The notes beneath the pieces are model-generated. The model was not told where the DNA came from. It ran no database searches and saw nothing but the letters and a program-made list of their open reading frames with translations. The translations under genes were made by a program, and so were the position numbers. From the NCBI GenBank assembly GCA_002221725.1, contig NJFT01000286.1:1-45871 (forward strand): a stretch of DNA of 45,871 bases. Direction: 5' to 3'. Every line of letters starts with the position of its first letter. The stretch's first letter is position 1. Shown here piece after piece: positions 21,065 to 33,258 of the stretch. The stretch comes from Scedosporium boydii. Lineage: Eukaryota > Ascomycota > Sordariomycetes > Microascales > Microascaceae.

Positions 21065-24000
21065 ATGGACCACGACGTAACCGGGCAACCCCCGTTGAAA
21101 AAGGCCAGGCTCTCTGCGGGTACTCAGGATCAGGCTACAACAGAATCTGGTCTATGCTCAGGGACCTTCCATGAGAATTTCAATCCTGCCAAGCAGCTAT
21201 CTAGTGTCTGGCCCGTCTGGGATGATAGTCCCATAGACTGTTCGAACCTCGCCAACAATGCACCCAACGGCTTCCTTTCACCTGAAAACTCACTTTTGGC
21301 AACCAACTTGGGCATACCTGGGACTGCCAACTACAGTAGCAGCCATGGGACGTTTCCTGACAATAGGCAACCGACTCCGGCCGCGGCCAATACATGGTTC
21401 CTCGCCGAACAAGATCGGAACTCGCAGACAGCTTCTCACCTTCAATGGGCCGAAGATGCTACCAATGGCGACATGTCCATGCCAGATGCTCCCTCAGTAC
21501 CAGTAGCTCTTCCACCCTTTCGGCTACTCTTTGGTGGATACATTAGCCGTCATCAAGTTGCGGTCTCTAGGGACGATAAAAACGGACGGCTACATACGGT
21601 CCACGGCCAAATGACGGGACGATCCATTTCCACGCCGGAGTCCGCGCAGCAAGATGAGACCCAAGACTGGTCTCTGTCCACCCCCCAAAGTGACACTTCG
21701 GCCGAAGATGATAAAATCCCAAATGTCTGCTTTGGAATGGTAAGTTATTATTATTATATGTGTACGCTATGAATCCCTCACAATAACCTCCGAGCGTCAG
21801 ATCCATAATGCGAGGATAAAGCTGCTAGACGAAACCAAAGCTGCCTCCGACGCTTTGCGTTCCTTAGCCGTAACATCGCCATCCAAGTCCTACGAGGTTC
21901 TCACTCCCGATTACCGCGAAACTCACATATCCGTTCAGTACGTCGGGAAAGAGTTCGCCGTCCTGGAGAACGCCATATCTGGTCCTCTCCTTGAGATCCG
22001 GAAGAGGGCAGCCGTCAAGGTCGAGCTGTTTATTGACATACGAGGCCTTCAGAAGCTAGGCAGACTACCCGGATCAACTAAAAAGAGCAAAAAAGACACC
22101 ACTTTTCACGTCAATATTGTCCTCTACGGGGTAAAAGAAGAAAGCAAGATGGTCGGCGATATTCTCTCGGACAGTCGGCTGTATCTTCAGACGCCGTGCC
22201 AGAACTCCGTATCTGAGTATAATAATCCACATATTATACGCTTCTCGGACGGAGATTTGGACGGAAATAACCAGAGCAAAACTGTCCAGAAAAGTCGAAC
22301 CAGTTTGGATCTAGAAGTTATTTTGCACGGCCTGGGTCATGAGTCAGAGTTGGAGGTGCCGGCGCCTGTCGATCTGATATCGACAAAGCTGAAAGGGCAA
22401 GGATTTTGCTGGTCGTGCGATATCTCAAGATTGCTAATCATTATAAAATAGGCATCAAATGTATGCAGTGAGCTTCTTTGCTCAGAGAGAGGGCCGCAAA
22501 CCACTATCTTTGCCGGTTCTTTGGAACGGCGGAGTTGTCAACGGAAGGCACTGGCATGTTAGCTCCCAAAAGACCTTATCATAGTGTCTCGAGACATCAT
22601 AGAGCTAACACATAGAACCACAGCTTTGAGCACGCCATCACAAGTACTCGGCGAGCAAGTCCAGTGGTGGAGACCGTGGGTGGGATCCTTGCAGACGAAA
22701 TGGGTCTTGGAAAGACCCTGACAGCGCTTGCTGCGATTCTGGAGAGTCTACCTGAATCTCGATTGTTCGCTTCGACTCATCGCTCGCCTGAAAAGCCTGC
22801 CACGAAAGGCACTCTAATTCTGGCACCATCAGTCCGTAAGAAGCCCTATCTTCAAGCTTGATCAAACGGCCTGGTAGAATCCCATAACTGACATTCAACG
22901 GGATAGTTGTTCTCAACGAGTGGCTCACAGATATCAAGGAGTTCGTATTTGACCCTTTCCGCCCACTTCGGATCTTGCGACTGAATCTAACGCCTCTGCA
23001 AGTCACACACTCTCTACCCAGTTCAGCTATCACATGTACCATGGGGCAGCCAAAATAAAAGACATTCATGATCTTTTGAAGCAAGATATAGTTCTGACAA
23101 CGTTTTCGACTCTGGCATCCGAATCTCGGAACGGCTCGGGACTGCTCCACTCGGCAACATGGTTTCGAATTGTCCTGGATGAAGGTATGTTACGTTTGCC
23201 GGGGAAAGTTTTGATTAGGAAACAGCAGGAATATTAACAACGGTTCCTCTCTTTAGCACATTCCATACGCCACGAGGCCACCCAACAATTTAAAGCAAGT
23301 GCTAGCCTCGCGGCCAAGTTCAGGTGGTGTTTGACCGGGACCCCGATTCAAAATGGGCTCCGCGATCTCCAAGCCCTAGTCAACTTCCTCCAGATTCCCG
23401 TCCTGTCGAAGAAGAGCACGTTCCGAAACAGCATTACCAAGCCGATAATGGATAATCAACCCATCGGCATCAGGAACCTTCGTCTCCTTCTCGGGTCGAT
23501 CTGCCTACGCCGAACGAAAAGCCACGTCGGTCTTCGGGAGCCCACCGAGATCATACGCCGCCTGGAATTATCCAACGAAGAGAAGGAATTGCACGAGGAT
23601 GCTGGACGGGAGGCCAAGGAAATGGCTGACAAGGTTTTGTGTGGTAAGGAAAGCCTCCAAATGTACTCGGTTATCCTCCGCGCGATTACGGGACTTCGTC
23701 GTCTTTGCAATCATGGGACTTTCGATCGGGCTCTTTGCAACGGCGGCAGTCTCAAAAGCGGGACTGTAAAGTCGCCGTATGCCGAGGCGGATGGTGTTCA
23801 CGCCGAGCAAATCTGCGCCGCTTGCGAAGATCCCGATATGACTTTTGACGGCGACCCTAACACAACGAGTGGTCGGCTTTCTTGTGGGCGTCATGTTTGC
23901 CACGATTGCCTTCAACATCTTGACGAGGGCTCGGAACAACAAGAAAGTCCTCTTTTGTGCTGTCTTTGCGTCAATTCGGAGGACTCTCAGAATGGGAATG

Positions 24001-24801
24001 AGGTTGGAGGAAACGAGAACCAATTCATACCACCGGATGGAAGTTCAACAAAGCTGAATTATCTGTTGGAGGATATCCTAAAACATCACGGTTCTGCAAA
24101 AAGGTACCAACCAACCAGCCCGCTCCCATCCCCATTGCAATGCTTACAATCGATGCTAGTATCGTATTCACATCCTGGACGAGAACGCTGTCGTTGATTT
24201 CGATACTGTTCGATCGCGCCGGAATTCGATTTCTCCGTATCGACGGGGCCGTCCGCCTTACAGATCGACGGGCAATATTGCAGAGATTCCATTCAGATCC
24301 GGAAATTTCAACGTTGCTGGTAACGTTTGGAACGGCTGCTGTTGGGTAAGCAAAAGCTCAAGTCTTTCGGTCTCTGTAGATGGAATTTTGGAGATCTAAC
24401 AGGTCTTCTTTGTATGACAAGACTCAATATTGAGTGCGCCTCACGCGTTCACGTTGTGGAGCCGCACTGGAATCCATCAGTAGAAAAGCAAGCCATTGGC
24501 CGTGCGATACGATTAGGGCAAACGAAAGACGTTGTCGTGGTGCGGTATATCATAGCTGGAACGATCGAAGAGGTGAGTCGATGACGCTTTCGCGGGACGC
24601 TCTTGGATGTCGTCTTGTTAACTTCGACGTGTCTTGTGCAGTATGTGCGGCGGCGACAGGAGCAAAAGCTAGAGCTTGCCACCCTAGGTTGGGATAGTAA
24701 GGAAGAAGAATACCAGCAAAAGCTTGCAGACTTGGAGGTATGTGTCTTTGTGTATCACTACTTATGATGGTGGCTAACAGGATCCGTCCCGAAGGAATTG
24801 A
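21065..24801 (+). CDS. SNF2-family DEAH helicase/ATPase with RING finger (Rad5/Rad16/HLTF type), 11 exons
   Basis: Exons: 21065-21739, 21801-22396, 22452-22557, 22616-22835, 22907-22944, 23022-23184, 23257-24103, 24160-24345, 24422-24572, 24642-24737, 24781-24801 (1032 aa). Every join keeps frame; exon 5 (38 nt) and its donor GTATTT are the least certain. Motifs: Walker A DEMGLGKT (about 486-493), DEAH (598-601), LTGTPIQN just after, then an inserted RING-like Cys/His cluster (C-x2-C, C-G-R-H-x-C-x2-C, C-x2-C; about 785-840), motif IV (IVFTSW), motif V (VGLN) and motif VI QAIGRAIRLGQ. Family role: nuclear ATP-dependent DNA translocase combined with E3 ubiquitin ligase, acting in DNA-damage tolerance or chromatin remodelling. 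The N-terminal 230 residues are divergent and probably disordered. Intron 2 has a GC donor (GCAAGG at 22397) with a good branch site. The gene converges on the NLR-like gene. Confidence 0.9.
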
Positions 24802-24893
24802 GAGTGCGCTTGGACTGCAGTCCATCAGATATTGTCAACGGCGGTACGGCAATGGTATAGAATAGTCATAATCTGCATGTTTGTCGTTTTACA

Positions 24894-27800
24894 CTACTTG
24901 AGAAGATTTACAATCTCATCGTGGCCCAATTCCTGAGCGAGAGACAATGCGGTTCGACTCTGAATACCCTTGTAATGAAACTCACTGTGTTTCGATAAAG
25001 ATATTGGGGGACTTATGAGCCGTCTGATTATTTCGGCGTTTCCTTTCCAAGTCGCAATGCCAAATAGAAAATTTCCCAGAACAACTGCCGAAACGACAGG
25101 ATGTCTGGTCCGGCACTTCCACTTGAAATTGATCTTGTCCCCCCACGAAGATAGCATCGAAAGAACAACGGCTTCATGAGAATTATGAGCGGCATGTCTT
25201 ATCGGACGCACGCCATCAATATCGGGAATGTCAACATGAACAAATCCCTCACGCGCCATGCGATCTATGGTGTTTAGGTCTCCTGCTATGGCCGCCTTTC
25301 GAAACCGGCTTATCGCCAGCAATCGCGCACACTCGGGGTCGTGGGTCGTTGTGGGATAGAGCGTTCGAATGACGGCGTCCTGGCTATTTGCTGCTGCTAG
25401 AAATCCGGCAGTTTCCCCTTTGATTCGGATATCGATATGCTTTCTGGTGCAGTGCCCGCGGTTCAGCAGGAAATCGACGACGCCGATCTGACCCATCTCA
25501 GCAGCAGCCATCAGCGGAGTCGGGCCGCCGGCCCAATTGACAAGGTTCGCGTCAAGGCCGCACTCTTCTACGAGATAGCGCACACACGAAACTTCTCCAT
25601 GCGACGCCGTCAAATGAAGGATGCTAGGTGCCCCAACCGGACCGAACATCTCATCAACCCCATTGAAATGCTTGAGGAGTAGAAGAACTTTTCCCTCACC
25701 ATATTTCATCTTTCGGCTGCGACCCATGAAAATGGAGTACAAGTCCACTGCATCCTTTATTCCCACGGGAAGCTTTAGAATACCTTCCAAAAAATTGATA
25801 TTTCCCTTTGCACTCATCGCAAGACGTAAAAGCCAAATGTGGAACCAATCAGGGTTTTCGATCTTGCCCAGGAATAGCTTAATGATATCCAAGTCCATGG
25901 TGGTGAACACGCGATGAAGCGTGGAACCATCGTGCCATATCATCTCACCTCGGCGATTCGGGGTGATCCCTAATACCTCTGCGGGTATATAGCCTTCAAA
26001 GCTGTTGACCCATGCCTCCACTGATTCAAAGTCCCGTCGAGTTAGCGCTGCGTGAATATCAACATCATCTGGGGGTTTCAGGACAGGAAACGTGACAGGT
26101 TCGTCACTGGAACAGCGATGAAGGTCATGATGATCCCGACTGAGGTGTCTTTCCAGCATATCTTTGCTGCCGAAACCAAAAATAGCTTTTGGACAGCCGT
26201 CGAAGTGGCAGCAGAATCGAACTCTGTGGCGGTTTTGGTGGGAGTCGCGATCTCGCCGAGCTTCGAACCCGTCATGGAAATAGCGGCAACGGATCAATGG
26301 GCATTTGAAGAGCCGTGGCCCGTGGAATCTTCGGAGGCTCTCGACGGTGGCGGCGGCAGGGTCTTCGCACACCAGCGAGTCCAAGCACGTCAAGACTCGA
26401 CCGACACAAGATTCCAGTAGGAGCACGTTATCTCTATCCGAGCCTCCTTCAGCCGGCCCGTCGCGACCGGTGAACTCGAGCCAAGCACGGCGAGCTCGGA
26501 TCAAACGCTCCATGTGACCCGACTTGCCGAAGACTTCGAAAGGCTTAAACCCGTCCACCTGCGACTTTTCCCCGGCCGATGTGTTTGTGGGACTCTGGTA
26601 GTTCTTTTCTACGAAATGCTCAATCTCCTCCAAAAGCGGTTCTATATTGAGATCTTCTGACTTTTTGGAATTCTGAAGCGATTCCGCGGCCTTTTCGAGG
26701 TGGCCCAGCCAATGGGCCAACGCATAGAATGCAAATGCGTAATTGCCGGCTTTGAGCAGATCGTAGATCTCGTTCGTCGTGAGGGCCGGGTCGAACGGGG
26801 TCAGGCTCAGGTAGCCGAGACAAATCCTCGCCATGTTAACGTGTTCGTGACCGACATTGACGATTCTACACTTGACAAGGTAGCTGTAGAAGGGGAACAA
26901 ACACGTCAGTGGTCAGAGCTTGAGGCTCTGATACAATACCTCCGTGGGGTGAGATGTGAACACCTACTGTTTGGCCGATGTGTGAACTAGTGTGACTGTC
27001 TGGCTAGACCGCACCTCTACCAGAGATCCGCACAGATCCTTGGAGTCAACGGACATGTGTCTTTTGACATCGATCAGTCGGCTTGCCAAATCAACCGCGA
27101 GTAGTCCCTGAATCTCGTGCCACGCCAGATCGCGTTGTGCAGAGATCATTATGCCAAGGAGTTGCAAGGCGCCCTCGCGCTCAGCTTCCTCCGCTTCTGT
27201 GATGACTCTGGTAATGATTCGACCGTAGCTATGTATGCATATCTGTGTGTTAGTTCTGTTGTCTACTATGGAAAGGAATGCCGGGGGTTCCCTTACGCCA
27301 ATTCCAGCTTTTTGGTGATCTTGTCAACGACAGCCCCCTCCGTCACCCATTTCATCTCTTGTTCGAACCGGTACTGCGAGATTTGCGTTCGTAGATTGGA
27401 CATGACCAATCTTGCAAAGAGAAACATACCTGCGTTCGTTTCGCCACGGTTGTTAGCACGGAACAGGAACATCGATATAGCTCGATCAGGGAACGACTCA
27501 CCAGCTGCATATTTCGCAACAGTTGCCGCAACGTCGAGAGACGCTGTTTCGAACCTGGCCTTGATCTTGGACTCTTCATCCCTGCAAAACCTCAGAATGT
27601 CTTCCTTGTTGTCTCCCGGTTCAATTTTGACAACTGGCAGGTCCCGAAGAAGTCTCCATGAATCATTATCTTCCTGGCCGACAATCAAGCCGCGCACGAC
27701 AGTCTCGTCGCCCTCGTTCTCGTCTTCTTCTTCATCGCCTTCGCCTGCCCCCCGGTCACCCTCGACAATACTGCGAAGCCAGGATACGATCTCGGCTTTC

Positions 27801-29210
27801 TCTTCCTTCTTGCACTCGTCAATGCCGTCGATGATGATGAACGCCTTGTTCTTCCGGCGGATGGCCACGTCAAGCAGCTCCTTTGCCTGCGGCTTCCTCA
27901 ATGTGTCTTCCCCGGAGGATTTTGCTTCAATATATTCCTGCAGATGCTCATCGCCCCGACAGCATTGCTGCAGCAGACTCCTCGCGATGTCCATGAAACT
28001 GTTTCTACCGACTGTCTCGTACTTGCAGTAAAAGAACAGGACATGGACGCCTGGCCGCTTTTGCAACTCCTCGATCAGCGTAGAAGCTAGGAACGTCTTG
28101 CCTGCTTGCCGTGTTAGAAATGCGGCGATATGAAGACTCTCCTCGAACAGACAGAGCGCCAGAGGACGGTCCTGAACGTACCCGAACCAGGAATCCCCGT
28201 CAACCATAACAAAGGCTTGGAGGTCGACTCCAAGTCCAACCATTGGCTAACCCGATTCTTTTTCAGGATCCATTTTCCAGAGCCGGGATATTTGTGTCTC
28301 TCCGCCGAGAAGTGGTCGTGATCTACCGACATGCCCTCAGCAGCAGCTAGCCAAGCGCGCACCGCTTGGGCACGGCGTTTCGCAGCTTCCTCCCTCTGGA
28401 GCATCAGTTGCTCGGCCTGGTGTTTGCGGATGGCGCAGATCCCCTCGAACTCGGCGAGCGTTGCATGGCTTTCGATGAGGGACTTGTGTCTCTTGAAGTT
28501 TTGGATCGTGTCGTTGAAGCGCGTGCGGAAGTTCTTCCACGTGTGGTGGAAGAGTTGCTTCCATACTGCGGTGGAGGTGGGTCAGGCTTGACAAGATTCT
28601 GGCACTCAAAAGGAAGGAAAATAGAGTCGAAAAGAACATACGCTTCTGCCTGAAATAGGACAAGGCCTTGGCGTGAAATTCAAGAATGTCCACGTAGATC
28701 ATCTCAAGAACATTCATCATATGAGGCTTCTCGCGGAAGAGGGCCTGGTATTTGCCCAGAAGTCCGAGCTGCTCGCCGATTTCGTTGTACATGTCAAGCA
28801 GCGCATCGAAAGCATTGACAAAGTTGCTCGTCACTTGCAAGAGGAATTTCATCGGGCCCTGGAAAACAAATGGTTAGGTCATTTTGCAAGGTCCAAATTG
28901 GGGGGACGCATCATACCCAGACAAAGGCGAGATAGTCGCAAGCGTTGAGAAACACCTTGACGATCTCCTCGTACTGCTGCATCCCCTCGAGGAAAGCCTT
29001 CACCCTGTTGAGATTCCGATTCTTGTTCTTAGAAACCTGTTCGTCCTGTATCTTCTTGATGGAGGCCTTGAGTTCATCCAAGGTGCCCCATTGGAACTCA
29101 TCTCCCTCCTTCTCGGTGAGGCCATCCGCCTTGAACTTGGCCAGTGCTCGCTGAAAAGCAGAATCTAATCGTGCTGATGCCTCGGGATTGGAATTGGATG
29201 AGTCGTTCAT
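24894..29210 (-). CDS. NLR-like (STAND) protein: helical domain, NACHT, C2H2-like fingers, ankyrin-like repeats, 7 exons
   Basis: Exons on the minus strand: 29210-28917, 28858-28642, 28565-28182, 28101-27502, 27429-27297, 27228-26968, 26883-24894 (1292 aa). All introns are GT-AG and keep frame. Residues 1-290 are helical, with a segment near YLAFVW/GPMKFLLQV resembling the N-terminal domain of many fungal NACHT proteins. The P-loop is GIPGSGKT (294-301; split by an intron) and Walker B is FIIIDGIDE (about 386-394). A typical sensor-end motif (AAGMFLFARLV) follows. The C-terminal part has two C2H2-like units (about 824-849, C-x4-C-x15-H-x3-H; about 855-881) and then ankyrin-like helices (from about 1030) ending at ELGHDEIVNLLK. 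Family knowledge: such cytosolic ATP-switch proteins act in non-self recognition or heterokaryon incompatibility. The ligand is unknown. Confidence 0.88.
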
Positions 29211-30877
29211 CGTGACTGCCCATGCAATTCATTATCGCGAAAGGACAATGCTGGGGAGGAGATGGCTTTGAAAATCTGCTGCCTTACGTTGCGCTGCTTC
29301 CGAGAGAACGAGTTTGCGATAGAAATCTCGGATTGAGTGGAAGAAGTCTGATGCCCAGCCTGCCCAGCACTCAATCATATTCCTTTTGGGCACATTGCAG
29401 CCTGCCCTAGCCGACAACCACCAGTCGGTAGGCATATTCCGCTGCGTTGAGGCACAGCAGGCTGGACAATGGAATTTCCAAACCAACCAATCAATCAAAC
29501 ATGCATGAGCTGGCTGGCCTCTGGGCGCGATCATATTTTCTCGACTTTTAATGTCTGTTGCGTCTCGTATTTTGGCTTATTGTGCTCCAACGCTTCAACG
29601 ACGCATGAGAATCGGGGAAAGATATCTCCATCTCGCACCCGACTGCGATATCCCCAGTTCGATTCAAACCATCGTGCTAGACTTCTCCACTCTGAGAGCT
29701 CTCGCCAAACTTCGGTCCGGTGGCTTATGGCTAATCGGCTTTCCCACCGATAACTACTCTGATTCAACCTTCCGGGCCTCACAACTTCAGCACTGTCACA
29801 TCCCGCATCGTTGTACGGCTCGATTTCTCCCTCCTAGCAGCCACCAGTCTATACCTGCGCCATCGAACATTGCTAGAGGCCCCTTCCCCCAATTGACTGA
29901 CACCGTAAAGTTCTCGCTCCGGAAGGAGATGCCGGACATTGTGTAGTTGTCGGTGGGGTAAAAGGCTTCGGTGCACCGGATTGCTCCGGCAACGATGACC
30001 GACAGATCCGTGCGATGAGAAACGCGGTGCAGAAATGGATTCTAGTGCGGAAAGCTGGCCTATCCACAGAAGCCGTTTTTTTTTTTTAGAGTCTCTTTTT
30101 TCTGTAGTCTTTGATCTATATGGCTTAGCAAAACGACACTTGAGGCACCCCTTGTACAATGTTCCTGTCATCCCCCATATTAATGGAAATCCGAATGGAA
30201 CGCCGTGAGGTGTGTTTCTAGCAACTGAATACAGGTAGTCGATATGGCATCGTTTCTGGACATCGACATCACACCATGGTCCGGGAAGTTCCCTCATCTA
30301 GGCTTTATTGAGGCTCCAAGTTAGTGAAAGCCATGCCAGTGTTAGTACCAAGTCATTCGATTTACAGACATTCACAGACAAGCTGCGCAGAAGAATCACT
30401 CGACACGTGCTCCTGATCCAAGGACTTGAAACAGCGTTACTCTTCTTAGCTCACTTAACTCGTACTCCGTAGGCACTAGGGAGCATGTGAGAGCTACTTC
30501 GTAGAAATCTCCGGCGGTTCTGTCCAAGGCAGGGAGGGAGGGCAGGCTCTGCAAGTTCTCGATCGGGGCGTAACCTGGTAAAGATCGCCCAAATCCAAGT
30601 TGGACAGCGCTCGAAAACTGGTTTCGAGGAACACTAGTTCATCCTCTTCCGAAGGCTCATTCTCCCCCCTCTTTTTTTAGGGGCGTCGAGGATGAAACAA
30701 GGGGTCCATCTTTCATTTGCTGGTGTGACGTTGCGGCGCCCTTTCCTTGATTTCCCTTTCTAGTTTCAATCACAAGTCGTCTTGGATAAGCAGACGCTGC
30801 AACTTCAATTGTTCATTGTCTAAACCATCGCTATATACCACAAAGGCACATCGTGTACCTACGTAAGAAGTGTGATG
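29211..30877. other. Spacer upstream of the NLR-like gene and downstream of the ligase
   Basis: The right side of the NLR start should hold its promoter. Overlapping frames on both strands between 29530 and 30300 have no domain. One minus-strand frame, open from about 30043 and ending near 29813, has protein-like composition (Trp, Tyr, Phe and Gly in a plausible pattern) but lacks a suitable start and is possibly a gene relic. Exact TACTTCGTA lies at 30495 and TACTCCGTA at 30463. Confidence 0.4.
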
Positions 30878-32742
30878 CTATAGCTTTGACCGCGTGCTCA
30901 CCACCTCCTTCTGTCTAAGAGCCTTGGCTTGCGCTCTGAGGTCTTTGTAGGAGACCTTGCCCATAGGGTTTTTCGGGAGACCATCTACAATGTGTACGCC
31001 TCCTCGGAGACGTTTGTAAGGGCTAAGACGCTCTGCCGCATGACCGATGACTTTCCTTTTGATTTCTGGCTGGCGGTTAAGTGGTACCGCTTTAGACAGG
31101 GTTATGAAGGCTGTGGGCAGCTCATTCCCATCGTCGAGCTCGGTTCCCACCACAGCGACCTCTGCAACCACTTCAACGGACCCTACTACTTCCTCGACCT
31201 CTCGAGGGGATACCTGAGCGCCGTTGTATTTGATCAGGTCCTAACACCAGGTTAGTGGGATTTGCCCTACATGAGAGGTTATGGACACACAAAATATCAG
31301 TATTACCTTATTGCGGCCCGTGATGTAAAGATAGCCGTTCGCATCGAGCTTTCCGAGGTCTCCCGTCCTCATCCATTCTTTAATGAAAGTCTCTTTCCTC
31401 TGTTCGTTCGATTGGCCGTAATACCCCTGAGTCACCGTTGGTCCTGGCTTGGTGTCAGCTAAATTATCCCAGAGTCATGTTGGGCTAGTGGACAGCTGTT
31501 CCCCCTTACCAGACACGTAGATCTCTCCTACCTCCCCCTCGGGAACCTCTACACCCATGTCGTTGAATATTTTAATTGCGTTTCCAGCTAATGGCTTCCC
31601 AACGCTGTCCCATGGGCCCAAGACGCCCGGTTGGGGCATCGTCGCAAGGCATGTAAGCTCAGTCATACCCCAGCCTTGCTGGCAGAAAGCTCCCGTAGAT
31701 AATTTAGCTGTGACAGTCCGTAGGAGTTCTGGCGTCGCCGGAGCTGCCGCGCTAATAGCGTGTTTAACGGATGAGAGGTCTGCCGTATTCCACTGCGGGT
31801 GAGAAGTCAAACGCTGGTAGACGGGCGGCACCGCCATGAGATAGTTGACTTTTTCTTTCACGATGATCTCGAGCAAGAGGTTGATATTACTACCCGGCAC
31901 AAGGTAGTTGCAAAACCCGAGACCTAACGTCAAGAAGCAATTCACGAGCATCCCTGCGACGTGGGCACTATCGAGAACTCCAGCTACTCTGCGTGGTGCT
32001 GATGGATCCTGGAGCATGTCGCGCCATTGGAGCTGCATCTGGAAAACATTGGCCAGCAAGTTCCGTTGCGAAATACATACTCCTGTTGGTGGTGACTCTG
32101 GTGAGTTTGCCGGCGATTCCGGATATAGATCATAACCGGGGCAAAGAACTACGTACCCTTTGGATAACCCGTAGTTCCGCTGGAGAAAACAATAACACTC
32201 GGTCTATTTGCTGCTGTTTCATCCCACTTGACGTCCCAGTCACGACCGTGAGGCGAAATTAGCGAACGGTGGGAGTCCTGCAACCAGACATCCATTGTGA
32301 TGGAATCTTGAATAATAATCTGGAATTTTTTCGTAGATCTCTCAGCGGCCTCCACTACTCGCCCGAGAGAGCTCCGGGAGCAAAGAACCGCCGCCGGCTG
32401 CAAGGAGTTGACCCTGTACAGTAGCTCCTGGACGCTGGCTTCCCACGGGCAAGTTGCAACAGTGCCTCCGGCGCCGATGATGGAGAGAATGTTGGGAAAA
32501 AGTAAAACCTGGTTCTCAGAGTAGAGGATGATGACGCTTGGCTTGGCAGCCTGGGAGTTGATCAGGCCGGTTGAAAGGTATCCGTCGATTAGGCATCGGA
32601 TAAGCTTCCGTGCTAGGCTCTTGCTGATCTGTTGTTGTTGGTCTTGCCCATCGATCCAGATTGGCTGGTCCTCAGATACCTCGTTTGGGGCAAGAAAAAC
32701 TGATAGAATATCGCCATCCGGGATCTCAAGCTTGCTGGTCAT
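30878..32742 (-). CDS. Acyl-CoA ligase (AMP-binding, 4-coumarate-CoA ligase-like), peroxisomal PTS1, 4 exons
   Basis: Minus-strand exons: 32742-32157, 32082-31510, 31458-31307, 31240-30878 (557 aa); all introns are GT-AG, 51-74 bp, and frame is kept. It is a member of the ANL superfamily: it activates a carboxylic acid as the acyl-adenylate and transfers it to CoA. Visible motifs: the adenylate-binding P-loop SSGTTGYPKG (187-196; split by intron 1), GWGMTE in the middle, TGDLGKLDANG, the hinge GRNKDLIKYNG and the catalytic-Lys motif NPMGKV. Length matches the family. The last three residues are SKL, a canonical type 1 peroxisomal targeting signal, so it should act in peroxisomes. It is divergent from a crotonase, with 516 bp between the ATGs; together they could start beta-oxidation-like degradation of an aryl- or alkyl-carboxylate. 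The substrate (cinnamate, fatty or other acid) cannot be fixed from sequence. Confidence 0.92.
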
Positions 32743-32977
32743 AGTGACGGGAAAATATCTATAATGTTAGGGGATCTTGGAGACAAAGAGGTGATGAGCG
32801 ATGAGCATTAGACGATGGATGAATACCAGAATCGATATTACAGAGGTGGTGGGAATAAAATTCTTTTATAAAAACCATGATTTCTACGGGTCTCTCTCGT
32901 AGAGACCGGTCCTAACGCATCCTTGCCGGGCCCCTCGGAGCTAGGGAATTCCGGGGCGCCCACCTGCAAAAGAGCAA

Positions 32978-33002
32978 GCCACCGGCCCATGCAGCCACCG
33001 GC
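32978..33002 (+). promoter_or_regulatory. Putative operator: two direct copies of GCCACCGGC
   Basis: Copies at 32978-32986 and 32994-33002 start 16 bp apart. Both sit in a longer similar block (CAxGCCACCGGCYCATG). CGG/CCG-containing words of this kind are the usual targets of Zn2Cys6 proteins, and such a gene lies 1.5 kb away. Confidence 0.5.
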
Positions 33003-33093
33003 TCATGAAGCAACCATCTCCAGCCGATTAAGATGCACCTCCCCACACCCTAGTTGTGCTGGGGAATTAACGGGAGCTGGTACAGGAACCTCG

Positions 33094-33102
33094 GCCACCG
33101 GC
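33094..33102 (+). promoter_or_regulatory. Putative operator: third copy of GCCACCGGC
   Basis: GCCACCGGC, followed by CACGGCC, 157 bp upstream of the hydratase ATG. Confidence 0.4.
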
Positions 33103-33258
33103 CACGGCCTTATGATCCAAAAAACGTGACAGGGGGAGTGTAGAAGTCTAGCATAAAGTCAGCCTCTCCAGACTCTCACAGAGTAAGAAAGATTCGATTC
33201 TCATCGCATTTAACTTAATACTTGCGTGCAAGACTCATTCAGCCAGCTTTTCTCCAAA

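Larger units (their letters stand above)
32743..33258. promoter_or_regulatory. Divergent promoter of ligase and enoyl-CoA hydratase
   Basis: 516 bp separate the two ATGs. The centre is GC-rich and carries three copies of GCCACCGGC; the flanks are AT-rich (a TTTTATAAAA-like stretch near 32862-32870 could serve as a TATA element for the ligase). Shared control of the two genes is inferred. Confidence 0.6.

Noticed and set aside
22638..23150. 170-codon minus-strand frame in the SNF2 region
   Set aside because: Antisense to helicase exons carrying Walker A; no domain of its own.
29779..30297. 172-codon minus-strand frame with a true ATG
   Set aside because: Composition is arbitrary, a poly-A stretch gives a Lys run, and it conflicts with other frames; no domain.
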